Below are positions 39,901 through 54,900 of a DNA stretch of 64,000 nucleotides, in pieces; position 1 is the first letter of the stretch; the number at the start of each line of letters is the position of its first letter. Made by a program: the position numbers and the translations under genes. Where the stretch lies: NCBI RefSeq assembly GCF_023101765.2, contig NC_064227.1:496001-560000 (forward strand), read 5' to 3'. The notes under the pieces were generated by a model that had not been told where the DNA came from, made no database searches, and saw nothing but the letters and a program-made list of their open reading frames with translations. The stretch comes from Spodoptera frugiperda (taxonomy: Eukaryota > Arthropoda > Insecta > Lepidoptera > Noctuidae).

Positions 39901-42900
39901 GCTATGATAATAATGTCAGGAGTGTCATGTGTGTCGGAAGCAGAGTCTTGAATGCTCTTAAGTCAGAATGATAAATTGTCTCACAACAATGATAGACTTT
40001 TTAGTTTTGTTTTCAAGGGGGGAATATCAACTAATGACTTCTCCCACCTTAGGTGAGGCGAGAGTGTCAGGATCTCACTGAATAAAAACCAGCTCGTTCC
40101 TACTCCTGCTATTCAAACTAAAGTCCCGGCAATTAATAATGAGAGACTTGGAAGCAAAATATCGGATGTGCAATGAAAATTATTACAAATCGCACTAACT
40201 GCCGCACTCAGAGACATTTAATCATTGCTATAGTAACAATTTTATTCCGGAAACAATTGCTAAGAACTGGTATAAGTAACCATTAAATCACTCTGAGTAT
40301 GGCGGTAAGTCACAAGTGCGGAATGCAGTCTTTAAGTATTGTTGTGAACTGTCTCATGAACATTTCAGAATGATCTCAACGAGTCAAAAGTCTCCAGGGG
40401 CCTTAGTCTGCTATTACAATTGTGTCAGAATGGTCGATCATTGAGCAGTGCGAGAGGGACGGAGCTATGTAGGTTGTATAGCTCCGTCCCTCTTGCACTG
40501 TTCAATGATCGACCATTCTGACACAATTGGGTACTATCCTCGGTCAAAAATAAATTATTACAACTTTTCAATACAATAAAATATTAAAAAATAATTACAC
40601 TCTCATTCATAAATTTGATGAACTATTTAACGTCAAAAACTTATGACGTCATAACGCACTATTTCATACAAAGTTCATAGAAAATATCGTTTTTGACGTT
40701 TCGAAAAAATTATTGAATTTGACTAGTAGGAAAGTAGCCTATTGTAATAGCAGACTAAGGCCCCTGGTCTATGGACTAGTGTTATTAGTCCCCAATCTGT
40801 GACAGTAACTGACCAGCAGTAGCGGCAGCCAGTGCGGCGATGGCAGCATTCAGCTGCGCCATGCTCTGCTCCATGCGACGCTGAGCCTCTGCCTTCTGCT
40901 CGTTCGACGGAGCGCCAGTCGCCGATTGCTGAACATAGATGGCGCTTTTTATAACATTTCGTAAATACCACAATCATACTATTACTTGCTATATAACTAT
41001 AAATAGGTACAGTAGGTAGGTACACGGTAATAAATACAACACATTATAACGTGAGGTTGTCTAGGAGATAACTCTCGATCTTTATAAAGAAACAATCGTT
41101 CAAGTCACCGCCTATAAATGTATCTACTTTTCTCGATAAATTATTGAACATTCATCTGTGTAAAATATGCAAACACACAGTCACTAATTGGAATAACGGA
41201 TGAGAACATAAAATAAATATAGGTACACATAAATTATGCGAATATTTTGCATACAATTGGTAGACTCGTCACCATCTTGTCATAAGGTTTGATTGAAGAC
41301 TTCAAAGTAAAAGTAGAAAAATTACTTAAAATTCATAAAAAAATAGCTTCTAACTCAATCTTTAAGTACTTAAGTCTTTTGTTCCAATTTTCGAGAATTA
41401 AATCACGAATAGAAACCATTTATTTTATGACTTTTCCTAATTTACTTACTAAATATTAAAAACATACAAATCTTTGTACCTATCGTATTTTATAATCTCT
41501 CGATATCTCGCTTGAGCCCTAATCTTGGGAGATTTGCATTCCCTACTATTTAAGTACTTGTATCAAAGCGTAGATTTCTATAAAAATACCGTAAAGCCAG
41601 TACTGGAAAACACATTATACTTATAGTTTTTATACCAATGGGTTATATAAATGAGTGTATGTAATGTATATTATTATGAAGAGAAATGTAATTTAAGGTA
41701 ATGTGAATAAGGGACAATACACAGCCATTCTAAATCATGTTTGCACCTTTTACTTACAAACCAAATCAGTGCCAATTATCAATAACATAAATTCTCCATT
41801 ATTAATTACTTATCAGTACATAATATACTTATTATCATTTTAATGTATAGACAGACAATTTATACAATCTCATATACATCTAATTATGTTGGTAAGTGTG
41901 TGTATAGGAAGTAATCGATAATTTCGGCCTCGGTCACCAGAGGCGCCGTGGCTTAGTTGGTTAAAGCGCCTGTCTAGTAAACAGGAGATCGCGAGTTCGA
42001 ATCTCGCCGGGGCCTAGTGGTTGAATTATACTTTTTGAAAATTATTTTGTTGTTTCGTGTGTTTTTTATTTATTTTTAAAGCATTTTCGTTGTGTTATTT
42101 TTAGTTTTATATCAACTGGTTTGTGTTTCTTGTACAGAAATAAAATTTTAACGTAATATTACTTTTTTTTTTTTTTTATGGAATAGGAGGCAAACGAGCA
42201 AACGAGTCACCTGATGGTAAGCGATCAGCGCCGCCCATGGACACCCGCAACACCAGAGGAGTCACAGGTGCGTTGCCGGCCTTTGTTTTTTAAAAGGAGT
42301 ATCTGGGGGCACGGTAGTGCCCCCGCCAAGACGAGCCAAGCGAAGCGCAAGCGCAAGGGCACTACCTACCTTTTCTCGAAGCGCTTCGTCGTATTTTTGA
42401 ACCTTCATAACTTGAGTTTGGGTTATACCAGATAAACAAAATTTTCAGGATATAATGTCAGTGGTAGACTTAATAAACCTCTAAAGTTTCAATTGCATAG
42501 CTCTTATACTTTAGATTTTATTGATATCTAAAATACCCCGATTTCGTCACTCACTCACTCACTCACTGATGATCAACAAAATTCTTAAGGTACTTCCTGA
42601 AGTCCTAGAAAACTGAAATTTGGTATGTAAGCTAGTATTAGTACCCAAACAACAAAAAAATCCTAAAACTTGGAACTTTTACCCCCAACCCCTTAAACTA
42701 GGGGGTGAAAGTTTGTTCGAGACTTCCGCAACTTTTGACGCTAGAGGTCTGAATGCGGCCGCGGAGGGGTAACAATCTGAAATAGGGAAACTTAATTCCC
42801 TATTTCCTGCTTGAGATCTGAAAATTATACACAAGTACATAGAACACAAACTTTTCATCAAATCAAAACATTATCCTACCCATAAGTATTTAGATATGAA

Positions 42901-45900
42901 TAATATTACTACACTTCACTTCGGTAAGTGTTTATTAATCAACCTATACTTTTGAACATAAGCATCGTAAGTATAGTATGCGCCAACGCCCGCCGCCTGC
43001 CCCCTCGTCCCCGCGCAGTAGTTAAAAATAATCGGCCCGTCAGCGAGCGCGGCACCCGAACGCGGGCAGACGCGCGAGGGCAGACGTCGTTGACGGTTGT
43101 CTCGTTGAATGAAAAGTTTTCGGAGAAAAAAACCATTTGCCTAATATTTAATTGTTAGTAGTTTAGTAGGTAAAGGTTTAGATACTAGTGTTTTAATTTT
43201 CATTGATAAAAAGTATTAGGATTACGTTTGCAATTTTCTTATAAATTTAGTAGTTTAGTAGGTGAAGGTTTAGTTAGGTACTAGTGTTTTAATTTTCATT
43301 GATAAAAAGTATTAGCATTACGTTTGCAATTTTCTCACAAATTTAATTAAGAAATTCAAAGATTGAATAAGTAGGTATTTGCAATTAAGTAGTATAGGTT
43401 AGTAGGTATAATATGTTTATAGTTGTTTATGTAGGTACGACTTAGTGAGAATAATTTGATACGTAGGTCATTGTTTAATTTTCATTGTTAATAGGTTTAA
43501 CTTAAGTAGTTTAGGATTACGTACGGTTTGAATATTGTATAGTAGGTAGAAAATTACGATATTGATAGTTGTTAATCTAGTGTTAAAAATAATTTTGTGT
43601 AGGTATTTTAGAACTAGGTTTAATAGGCTTATCTACAGGTACCTATACCGCTCATTTCATTGACACTTGTCCAGTAGGTAGGTATAATTTACTTTAAGAT
43701 TACAAAAAAATACTTGTATTTGTCGCTCATTTTATCTTTCTATCATAAGCAACCTACAAAAAGAAATGAAATCCCACAAAAACATTTCATGTTAAATGTT
43801 GCCAAGACGAGACCATATAGCTCGCACTGTCAAAAAGTAATCAGATCCCGTGTAGAGCCAAGTTTCTAACCCTACATGCCCAGACCTAAATCGATAAGCC
43901 CTAATTTCACACTCAAGTTACGGGGAAATTCTACAGCCATAGCTCGTACTGCGTAGTTCGTAGCGCGTAACAGAGTTTTTACGCTATAATCTCGTAGGCG
44001 TGCAAACCTTGGACGTAACTGGCGAGTCGGCCGCACGGACTTTTTGCTATTCGTCATATGGGCTTGAGCTTAAAAATCTATTCAATCTTCTAAACTCTTT
44101 CCGTGCGGCCAACTCGCCAGTTACGTCCAAGGTTTGCACGCCTACGAGATTATAGCGTAAAAACTCTGCTACGCGCTACGAACTACGCAGTACGAGCTAT
44201 GGCTGTAGAATTTCCCCGTAACTTGAGTGTGAAATTAGGGCTTATCGATTTAGGTCTGGGAATGTAGGGTTAGAAACTTGGCTCTACACGGGATCTGATT
44301 ACTTTTTGACAGTGCGAGCTATATGGTCTCGTCTTGGCAACATTTAACATGAAATGTTTTTGTGGGATGCTCTTTTCTTGAAGGTTTGAAGGTCGTATCG
44401 GTTCGGAAATACCGCCGACGACAGCTCATTCCACAGTTTTGCTGTGCGAGGCAGAAAGTTGCGCGAGAAGCGCACAGTTGTGGCCTATTTATAACTATTC
44501 CCTATATTCACGGAGTTGTGTTGAATATTATTAAAATTATTTTACAGGTTTGTTTTTCCAGTTTTTGGTGTGTTTGAAGTTAAACTTAAACTTGAAGTTA
44601 AACTTTATAGTTCAAACTTTGAACTATTTATTTATAAATGCACCAACGGTATAATGTTTATTATTTTATCCTTTGGATAATTTAATGTGAACTTTGATTT
44701 ATTTTTATCTAAGTTTTTACTTTTATTTGAGATAATTATTATGCCCTGTTTTAATATCGAAGGTTTAAGATTTTTACATAAAAATAAATATTATGAATTT
44801 ATGCCTAAACTCACCTGGTTCCACAAATCCTCGACACCTCGCAGTCTGCCCTTAGCTCCATTCATGGTCGTGATGAACTTGAGCCGCTTCCGCTCTTGTG
44901 CCGGAAGTGACGAGTCATCGTCGTCGACACCTGTTTATTTAAGTTTTTTAATGGAACATGAAATTGATTCAGTCTGTCCGTCAGTGAAACTAGGTGCTTT
45001 TCAAACTTCTTATGGAGAAGAACGAACAAGAAACATCATCGCTACTCTTATATATATATACAATCAATATACCTATATGAGAACAAAATATCATAGAGAT
45101 TGTTCTGTTTCTATCCGAGGAGTGAATCAAAATCATTATTTAAGACTTGATTACATTTAGATAGACAGTTAAATACTAGGACTGGTGAAACTAAACAAAA
45201 GAAACTTGTAAATACTATTCTCACCTTCCAAATTAGCATAGGCATCCTTCAGCCTCTCCAACGCCTTCCCCACATCCACGACCCTGGAGTGCAGCTGGTC
45301 ATTCATGGGCCGCCTGGTCTGGTCCTCTAGCAGTGGCCGCCAGGCGGTCTCCAGCTGGTGCACGGAGGAGCTGATACCTTCGCAGGCTGCTGTCAGCGCA
45401 CTCTGGCAGTGAGGCTCGTGGATCGCTGGGGCAGTTAACTGTGGGGACAGAAGGAAAATGACGAAATATCTGTTGTATCATAAGTTTATAACGGACGGTA
45501 AGGACTATTTTTGTTTGTATCGAATTATCTGAAAAAATTAACTAAGATAAATGTGTTTTAAGAGCAAGCTAGCTGTAAAATCTGTAGTAGTATAAGTCAA
45601 TTCTACTACGCAAAGTCAAAGTCAAATCATTTATTCCCATTAATGCAAAAATAGGTTCGTATGAAACGTCAACAAATAACGAAATAAATAATAGTCTGTC
45701 AGTCTCTCCGTTGGTGAAGCTAGGTGTTAAAATAATGAAGAAATAAAAATCTGTCAAAATCTCCAACCACCTCAATTTCCACTAATTAGGTATTATTAGA
45801 ATCACCCATAACTCTCACCTGTGCACAAGCAATAAGGTCGGTAGCAGCTCCTGCGACCCTCACTCCGGCAGTGTCCACGTCAGCCGCAGCAGGCTCGGAG

Positions 45901-48900
45901 GCTGCCTGACACGTCAGCTCGTTGGTGGACACCAGCAGGAGCGATGTCTTGGCTCCAACGTCCTTCGCCAACTCTATTATCTGGATGTATTCAAACATCA
46001 TATTTAAATCTCTGTTCCTTAACAAACATGTGAACGAAGCATGTCGCGCCGAAAAATGGTTTGCAGCGACGTTCAAGATTTGAATCCCTTATGTGATTTG
46101 AAACTCGTCGAGTATCCTCGTGTCGTTACACGAGAATAACAAAACCTTTTTTCTGTTTATTAAATTTCATGGTAGCCCGGTTTAACACCGCTTCTCATAG
46201 ATGAGAGTGCGGGTTCGAAATCTACCAACGGAATGTACTTTTAGTTAGTTACTTTCTAAGATTATTTAGACACCACTGACAAACGGTGAAGGAAAATATC
46301 GTGAGGAAGCCTGGGTTTAAATTGCGAACCCGCATTGAGCAAGCGTGGTGATTGATGCTCAAACCTTCTTCATGTAAGAAGAGGCTTTGGTCAGCAGTGG
46401 CCACTTATAGGCTGATGATGAAATGATGATTTTGTTTTTAGTCAACTATAGTACAATGTATCCATCTAATCTTATCTAAGATCACATACTTGGTACTCTA
46501 TACCAACCTCATGTTCCTTGTCGGCATTAGTTCCTCGTGCGAAGGTAGATATCAGCTTGCCGGCGATACCCGCGTACTGGTTCGTAGCTTCTTGCATTTT
46601 CTGAAAGACAATTATTATTGATGATGAACAATGAAATTCTTCAATTAAGTTAAACATTTTTGAACAGCTACCTTAGTACGAATTTACTTTACTTTTAACT
46701 AAAAAGAAACGAGAACGCGTTCGGCGCTCTGATTGGCCGGCGCGAATAAACCAACTAAGCTTGCTAAGGTAAAGGGTCTCAGTTTGATTTTAACGTCGGT
46801 CAAAATGTAACCAGGGTTTTGAAAATTGTCAATCTCTTCTCAGTCCTTACAATTTGGTTCCAAAAACATGCCAAGCAAAAGGTCTTTTTTAAGTAGCAGA
46901 ACTTTATACACTGTCACATAGGCGTCGACATAACTATCGAAATTAGTTATATTACAATGAATATGCACGGCTATCTCAGTTCGGAAAATAATACTGATCA
47001 TGTCATAATATCAGTAATGCCAACTATTGCTTATGACATTACCCTTAGTTCAAATTAGCTTTACGTTTAAAGCAATCGAAGTGAGAGCGCGTTGGGCGTT
47101 CTGTTTGGCCGGCTCGAATAAACCAACCAATCAGAGTGCCGAACGCGCGTTTCGTAAAGAAATCTCAAAGTGTGGGAGAGCCATGCTTCGGCACGAATGG
47201 GCCGGCTCGACCGGAGTGATACCACGGCCTCACAGAAAACCGACGTGAAACAACGCTTGCGTTGTGTTTCGTTGTGTGAGTGAGGTTACCGGAGGCCCAA
47301 TTCCCCCCTTCCCAATCTTCCCCATCCGATTCCCGAACAAAAACCCTTAAATTCCTAACTCCCAAAAAGCCGGCAACGCACTTGTAAAGCCTCTGGTGTT
47401 TCAAGTGTCCATGGGCGGCGGCGATTGCTTACCATCAGGTAATACGTCTGCTCGATTACCGGCTTGTTTCATAAAAAAAACTAGGGGTACTGACCGCATG
47501 ATCCTCAGCGCTGGTGGTGCCGCAGACGGCCCTGGTGGCGTTGCACAGCTCCTGCATGTCGTCCAGCAACTGCTCACGAGACGACGGCGCCAACGTACTC
47601 GCTAGGATTTGTGTGTCTGTAAATTGGTAATAGTGTTCACAAACATTCTGATTTATGAAAACAAGAAGCGGTTTAATGTTAAAATGAAGTATTTGGATAG
47701 AAGAAATTTGATAGCATTGTAGGTCCTATGATCAATTTGAGTGCAACTTACTGTCCAGCTTTGGGTTTTCGATTAGATTTCACTGAAAGATTTTATAAAT
47801 ACTATCATGAAATTATACTAAATTAACTAAAAAATCACGGTTTACTCAGTAGGCTGCGCGACGTTGCCGTGTCTGCACACGCTCCTCATGATGAAGAGTC
47901 CTTCTGTGACTCGAAACTAGTAGAACTTTTCTCCATTAATGTACGTGAGTAAACCGTGATTTTTTTAGTATTGTTGTTATAAAATTCTTTTCTGTAGTTC
48001 GAAACACTGAAACCAACGTTACCTTTGGCTATTTCAGGCATCAGTTCGTTGATGGCATTCATGGAGTTGATGGCAGAAGCGTAGTCGATGTTCTCAGGGT
48101 CTAAGAAGATTAAACATAACGTGTGAAATTAATAATTTGTATCAAATATTACATCAGAAGTAACTATAGTGTAGCTTGCCGTAACACTGGGTAGACATGA
48201 CATGAAAGATTGTATCGTGATTCGTAAGTAAGGAAATTATAAAGACTTTTATATAGATAAAAGTAACTTTGTTCCATTGAAGATACTTTTGCTATTTGTT
48301 AATAGGCTCTATCTACAGAAATTATGCATCAAGGTCTCACCAGAATGTGCAGTTAGGTACAGTGCTATAGCAGCATTGAGCTTGCCCATTTTATCCTCTA
48401 GCGCCTTCTCCAACTTCATACGCTCAGCAGCATCCGGCTTTGGACCCGTATAGTCCTACAAACAGACAGAAATAATAACTAATCTCAGAAAGTCAGAACG
48501 GCTGGCACAATTCAGATGCTTCTGGTTTTGCAAATATTCGTTAAGATTTTAACAGGTCCTATCCCAGAGTAATGAGACAAGTTCCCCACAACCTCCCAAC
48601 CACTGCAACTTCTGTAAGCCAGGATCTACAGTAGATACAACCATGAAAACACCAGAACACTGGTGTCACCAGCTGGTGACCAAGTCCGGCGCGTCCTAGA
48701 GACATGAATAGCTTCGATCCCGCAACGAAATAAGTCAGAAGAGAAGAAAAAAACGTATAAAGTCAAAGTCAAAGTTGAAATTATTTATTTCAAATAGACC
48801 AGGAAGACACTTTTGAACGTCAAAGCAAATCTTCTATATCTATACATATAATAAAATCGTAGAAATTACATATAATAAAATCGTAGAAAAGTGCTGTCTG

Positions 48901-51900
48901 TACATTGAAAATAAAAATAAAAAAAATAGCAGGGGTTATTGTTATGTCGATGTCGAACCCAAAAATGTAATTAACTTTTTTTTTGTCTGTTTGTCTGTTT
49001 GTCTGTGCGCGCTAATCTCAGAAACGGCTGATCCGAGTTGGATGCGGTTTTCACGAATATATTGTGGAATGCTTAAATTTACATTTAGTGTTTGTTTCAT
49101 GTCAATCGGTTCATAAATAAAAAAGTTATGTCAAATTAAAGAATCACGTCGAACATTCTATGCTTTACCATTAATCTCCGCAACTATTTGACGGATTTGG
49201 TTGAAATTTGGTACAGATATAGTTTAGAACCTTAGAAAGGACATAGATATATTTTTATTTCAAAAATCAAAAAATAAAAATAAGAAATAAATTATTTATA
49301 AATAATTCTATGTTGATCGTTACACGACTTCGGTTCATGTTATTGTTTTAATTCATCGAAAAAAAGTAAATAAATAGTAAAAAGGTATGAAAAAAATAAT
49401 ATCAATATAATAAAACATTTAGTACAAAGAAAATGCTCTAACGGAGTATAGATAATTCTATGTCGATCGTTACACGACTTCGGTTCATGTTATTGTTTTA
49501 ATTCATCGAAAAAAGTAAATAAATAGTAAAAAGGTATGAAAAAAATAATATCAATATAATAAAACATTTAGTACAAAGAAAATGCTCTAACGGAGTATAG
49601 ATAATTCTGTGTCGATCGTTACACGACTTCGGTTCATGTTATTGTTTTAATTCATCGAAAAAAAGTAAATAAATAGTAAAAAGGTATGAAAAAAATAATA
49701 TCAATATAATTAAACTTTTAGTACAAAGAAAATGCCCGAACGGAGTATAAATAAATAATCCAAGTTGTCTTTATCTTCGATAGATGGCGTATGGATCGAA
49801 ATAGATCGCGCTATGGTTTCGTTACATTCATTTAGTTGGGTATCGGCCGAGCGCTTCGGTACTATCGTAGAAAAAGTGTATTATCAGTCGTATGATTATT
49901 TGTCTGTAGTGGTCCTGCTGTTTCGTATATTCTAAATTGGTTTTTTGGTTAAACTATTTAACGTAGGTTTAGTTTGATATCGATTATTAGTAGTTACTGT
50001 AGTTAGTATTTTTAATAAAATTGTAAGTCTAATTTATAAATTAATTAGATTAGATTTAAGTCGTTTCTTTTAAATTATTTAGTTTAAGCTTGGTTATTAT
50101 AGCATAGAGGATAGGTTGTAATATAGTTTCTTTTTTAATTGTTATAAATTCGTAATTCGTAGCTTTCTTTAGTTTTAAGTTAGTTTAACTGCCACACTCA
50201 GAGTCATTTAATGCTTACTTAAACTATTCTTTAGTAACGATTTTGTATCGAAAACTATTGCTAAGGACTGGGTTAAGTAACAATTAAATGACTCTGAGTG
50301 CGCGAGTAAGTCCGTTTTTAAACTATTTTTGCAATGCCCTAAGTGAGTATACATCTATTAAATTCAAACGCAGAGCTCATTATGTTGATTTTTGAAGAGT
50401 TCCCTGGAATATCTTCCACATCTCATTTTTGAAGAGATCCCGCGAGATCGGGAACTATGTGGTTAAAACCAAAAATTTGCCGGAAGTCACTATTCCACGC
50501 GAACGAAGTCGCGGGCAAAAGCTAGTATAATAATATTAATAACGTCTGTCTGTCGGTCAGTCCTCTAGTGAAGCTATTTGCTCGTTCCAAAGTGTAGATT
50601 CCTATGGAGAAGAATGAGCAAGAAATAAGAGTTACTGCCTCTCCTGAAGGTGAAGACTGAAGGTGGATGTCACCTAATTTTATGGAATACTGATTACTTT
50701 TTTTTTTTGAGGGGGGAAAATCACCCAATGACTTCTCCCGCTTTGGGCGAGGCGAGAGGGAGTGTCAGACTCTTACTGACTAAAAACCACCCCGTTCCTT
50801 CTCCTGCTTTTCGAACCGGAGCCCCGGTAAACCCGCTAGGTAGTCCGCAGCTCCGGAGAATACTGATTACTTGGAATATGTGTGATGAAGTGTTTGTTAC
50901 CTCATACAGCGTCTCCACAGCGCTGTCCAGTGCATGCTGCGCGGAGTTTGCAGCCGCCAGGAACGATGCACGGCGCATGCTCTGTTCCGACTTCTCGCCT
51001 GCCTTCATCTTGTTCCGAGAACGCTGCGCAAATGTGTAAATGTTATTAAGTTACTTGTTTTTCTCATGTTTTAAATCAGTCAGGTAAAGTCAGTTGCTAA
51101 AAATTTGTGTTCATATACTCGAATGGAATCTACACCCAAAAGAAGGGGGTCTTAATAAAGATACACGGTGTAAACTAATAATAGAAGTTTAAAATAATAA
51201 CTAGACAGTTATAGTAGAAAGACCACAACAAAAGTCCTAATTTGGGACAGTATATTAAAAGAAATATTTCCAAAAATGTGACTGACCCTGATCAGTTCGC
51301 TGCGTCTCCTGGTCTTGGGGTCTAGAGAGAAGTATATCTGTGTAGTGAGGTCTGCTATGTTCTCTGCCGCATCCTTCGCACCTTCACGACCCTGTTGAAG
51401 AAACCAGTTATCAATGTATCATCATCATTTTGCTGTACCTGCAGATCTTTAGCTCAAATGTTGAGAGCGCTCCAGGGTAGATAAATGGTTGAAAACACCC
51501 ACTTTTTATGCATCAGAATGCGGATTCGAAATATGGCGAGTACGAGTTTCAAAAGCGCCTGCGCTTTAGAACATCAACGGGCGTGTGACGCAAGCACTAA
51601 ACAGTAAGCTGCGTGACGTCACCACGTCCACGCACGCTGCCCAGGGGCCTTAGTCTGCTACAATTGTAATAATTGTGTCAGAATGGTCGATTACTGAACA
51701 GTGCAAGAGGGACGGAGCTATGTAGGTTGTATAGCTCTATCCCTCTCGCACTGCTCAATGATCGACAATTCTGACACAATTGTAATAGCAGACTAAAGCC
51801 CCAGGAGGAAGAGTCCCTCTCAAAACTAACTTGCTAACTGCTTAGTTCACGTAAACAAAATACCGATTTTTAACTAATATAGTATGTCTCATAATCTCTC

Positions 51901-54900
51901 GATATTATTTTATTATACAACTTACGATATTTCCAGGTGCAGTAGCAGCCTCCAACTTTTTCATGAAGTTGTTCAGGTCGTGGAGTTCATCAAGCAGCAT
52001 CTTCTTCGCATCCTCGATAGCTTGCTTGTCTGCTGTCTCTTTCACACCTAGAATACAACGTTCATGTAAAATTTGCGATCAGTAGATGGCGCTGGTGATG
52101 TTTTGAAGTCCGCAATTAACTTAATAATTTATTTAATTCTTCTTTGCTTACCCTTGTCGATATCTGGGAAATCTTCTTTCATAGCTCGCACAATGTTCTG
52201 GATTTCTTCATAGTCATTCTCCGTTGGATCTTATAACAAAAAAAAAAAAATTAATACATTACACTCAACAAAATGTATTTTTCATATCTTAACACGTCAA
52301 ACGCCATGGGGGACACCATGTGGGCCCCGTTAGCGGAGGATTTGCCTTCAACAGTTTTCTATTGGCAGTCAAGTACTTAAGCATTAAGTCTGTAATACGA
52401 AAAATGTACCTAATTAAGATTTTTTTATAGCACACTAGCGGATAGGTACAAACGTTGTCCTTTCTACACGTCTTTAATTAGAATTTTTTTTTAATAAGCT
52501 AAAACACTCTGGTTTGAAGATTAGGTATTCAAATGTTATGTACAATATCTAACGTCATTAATATTTGACCTGCAATGGTAGCCCGTCTTCGGATCAGAAT
52601 GTAAAACATTCCAAAATTAACAACTTCTAATAAATTAAAAATTAAATAAAAAAGCATTGTCGCGGACAAAATTGGAATCTAAACCATTTTTCTATGAACA
52701 CACACAAAATACTTCATCAAAATCGGTCCAGTCGTTTAAGAGAAGTTCAGTGACATACACACTTACAGGAATTATATCATGGATTACATATAGGTACGTA
52801 CAGAGTTTTCGGTACACGCGGTACATGTATAATGTAACAGGTAAACATCGTTAGATTCCCAGATATAGGTACGCCTCTGCTTACCCCGTAGGAAGGTGTA
52901 GGTAGGTGATATTACCTGTGAGTAGTCCTACAATCTTCACAGAGTTGGAGTTCATCCTGTTCAGCTTCTTGATGCAGTCCTTGGACATGTCGCCGCGGAG
53001 TGGCATCTCACCTTTCTATAACAAATTATAGACATAATATAATAATAATTGATACAGTGAAACAAAACTCTCAACAATTTCTCTTGGAATCAGTTCATGA
53101 ATTCTAAGGGGTTTTTGGTTAAACAACTTATTCTTTACAAGATCCAAAGTAATCCTTCTAAAATCCTCAATAACACCTAACCAGTAAACCATTAGTAATT
53201 AGTGCTTAACTGACGAAATATGTAATCCCTTCAAGAATTAAAGACAAGCTATATTATGTCTATAGTTACAGTTACTTACCAGTGCCATTTGCTGGTTCTG
53301 AAGATGGTCAGTGACCACCAACTGCTGCACCGTCGTGATCATTGTACCGGACTGCGGCTGTGACCCTGGAGACAATAAAAATGGATGGTAAATACAAGAG
53401 ACTTCATCATAATCATCATCAGTTCCAAGACGTCTGCTGAGCATAAGAACCTGTTTAAAGTGTAGGAGAGCAATGCTTCGACACGAATGGGTCGGTTCGA
53501 CCGGAGTGATACCACGGCCTCACCGAAAACTGACGTGAAACAATGCTTGCGTTGTATTTCGTTGTGTGAGTGAGGTTACCAGAGACCCAATTCCCCCTTT
53601 CCCAATCTTCCTAATCCCCGATTCCCCAACAACCCTTAAATTCCTAACCCCTAAAAAGGCCGGCAACGCACTTGTAACGCCTCTGGTGTTTCAAGTGTCC
53701 ATAGGCGGCGGTGATTGCTTACCATCAGGTGATACGTCTGCTCGTGTTCCATAAAAAAAGAGATAGGGATGCCAATGAGTTCCAGATAAGAAGCGAGCGG
53801 CTCTCTGAGACCTTAATTATGTCGACTGTCCATCTTGTGGTAGACGTTATAGGTTACTTGGCTACTTATCAATTAGAGCTATGTTACACATGCATGACTG
53901 ACAAGGTGCCAGGTTTTAGCTTACCATGTTCACTGGTGATGAGTTTGTTGGGACCGACAAACGTCTCGGTCACCATCTTCGATGGGCTGTTGGACACATG
54001 TTGGATCAAGTGACTCCTGGAACAAAGGCATAGGGTACATTCATCATCGTTATTATATTAGATACAAATCATGCACTTCTTATTATACACAACACAATAA
54101 CGTCACGCCTTTTATCCCCGAAGGGGTAGGTAGAGGTGCACAATTTGGCATGTAATGCCGCTATACTCCTAAGACTGCTTCGTTGGTCGAGTGATCGCAA
54201 GTGCTACTGTCGAACAAGAGGTCTCGGGTTCGATTCCCGAGTCGGGTAAAGTATTACTAGGCTTTATTCGGTTTTTCGAAAATTTCTCAGTAGTAGCACG
54301 GAGTCCGGAATAGTGTCTAGTATATGGCAATAGGCTAACCAATATTACATGGGACTTATAACACAAATGGTGAAAAGTGAGTGTCTTTATTGTAGATCTC
54401 TTCTAATGACTTTCAGATTGCCTGGGGCCTTAGTCTGCTATTACAATTGTGTCAGAATGGTCGATCACTGAGCAGTGCGAGAGGGACGGAGCTATGTAGG
54501 TTGTATAGCTCCATCCCTCTTGCACTGGTTGCAAACAACTTGCAGCTTGCGATCTTTTGTTATCAGCACAATATACTCACGTGCCCTGCTGGATATTGTC
54601 GTGGCAGATGGCCATGGACTCCCCAGGGTCCCGGCTCGGCTTGGCCAGCATCCGGCGCCTGATGATGTCGATGTAGGCCTCCAAGATGTCCCGGATACGG
54701 TGGCAATCTTGTGTTTTTACACTGTACTCCTTGTCACTGAAGAAAAAGAAAAGAAATGTATTACTTATTGGGATTTAATGGTAAAGGGAAGTCAAGTAAA
54801 ATGGTGGTTCCAGTGTGATATATACGTACGTGTTTAAAGAAACACACTCACGTCACAACATAGGAGAAAATACCAATTTGGAGAGCAAGATATAGATGTT

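Larger units (their letters stand above)
48831..50524 (+). mobile_element. Helitron-like non-autonomous element, about 1.7 kb
   Basis: Begins TCTATATCTATACATATAAT and ends CGCGGGCAAAAGCTAG before T, fitting TC...CTRR ends. Inside are GTCTGTTTGTCTGTTTGTCT, a triplicated 149-bp block (49301-49752) and a nested M3 MITE (50188-50310). No Rep/helicase coding is visible, so it depends on another element. Confidence 0.6.

Noticed and set aside
43872..44057. 61-codon minus-strand frame in the palindrome
   Set aside because: It lies wholly within a foldback arm and spacer and has no resemblance to known proteins or splice context.
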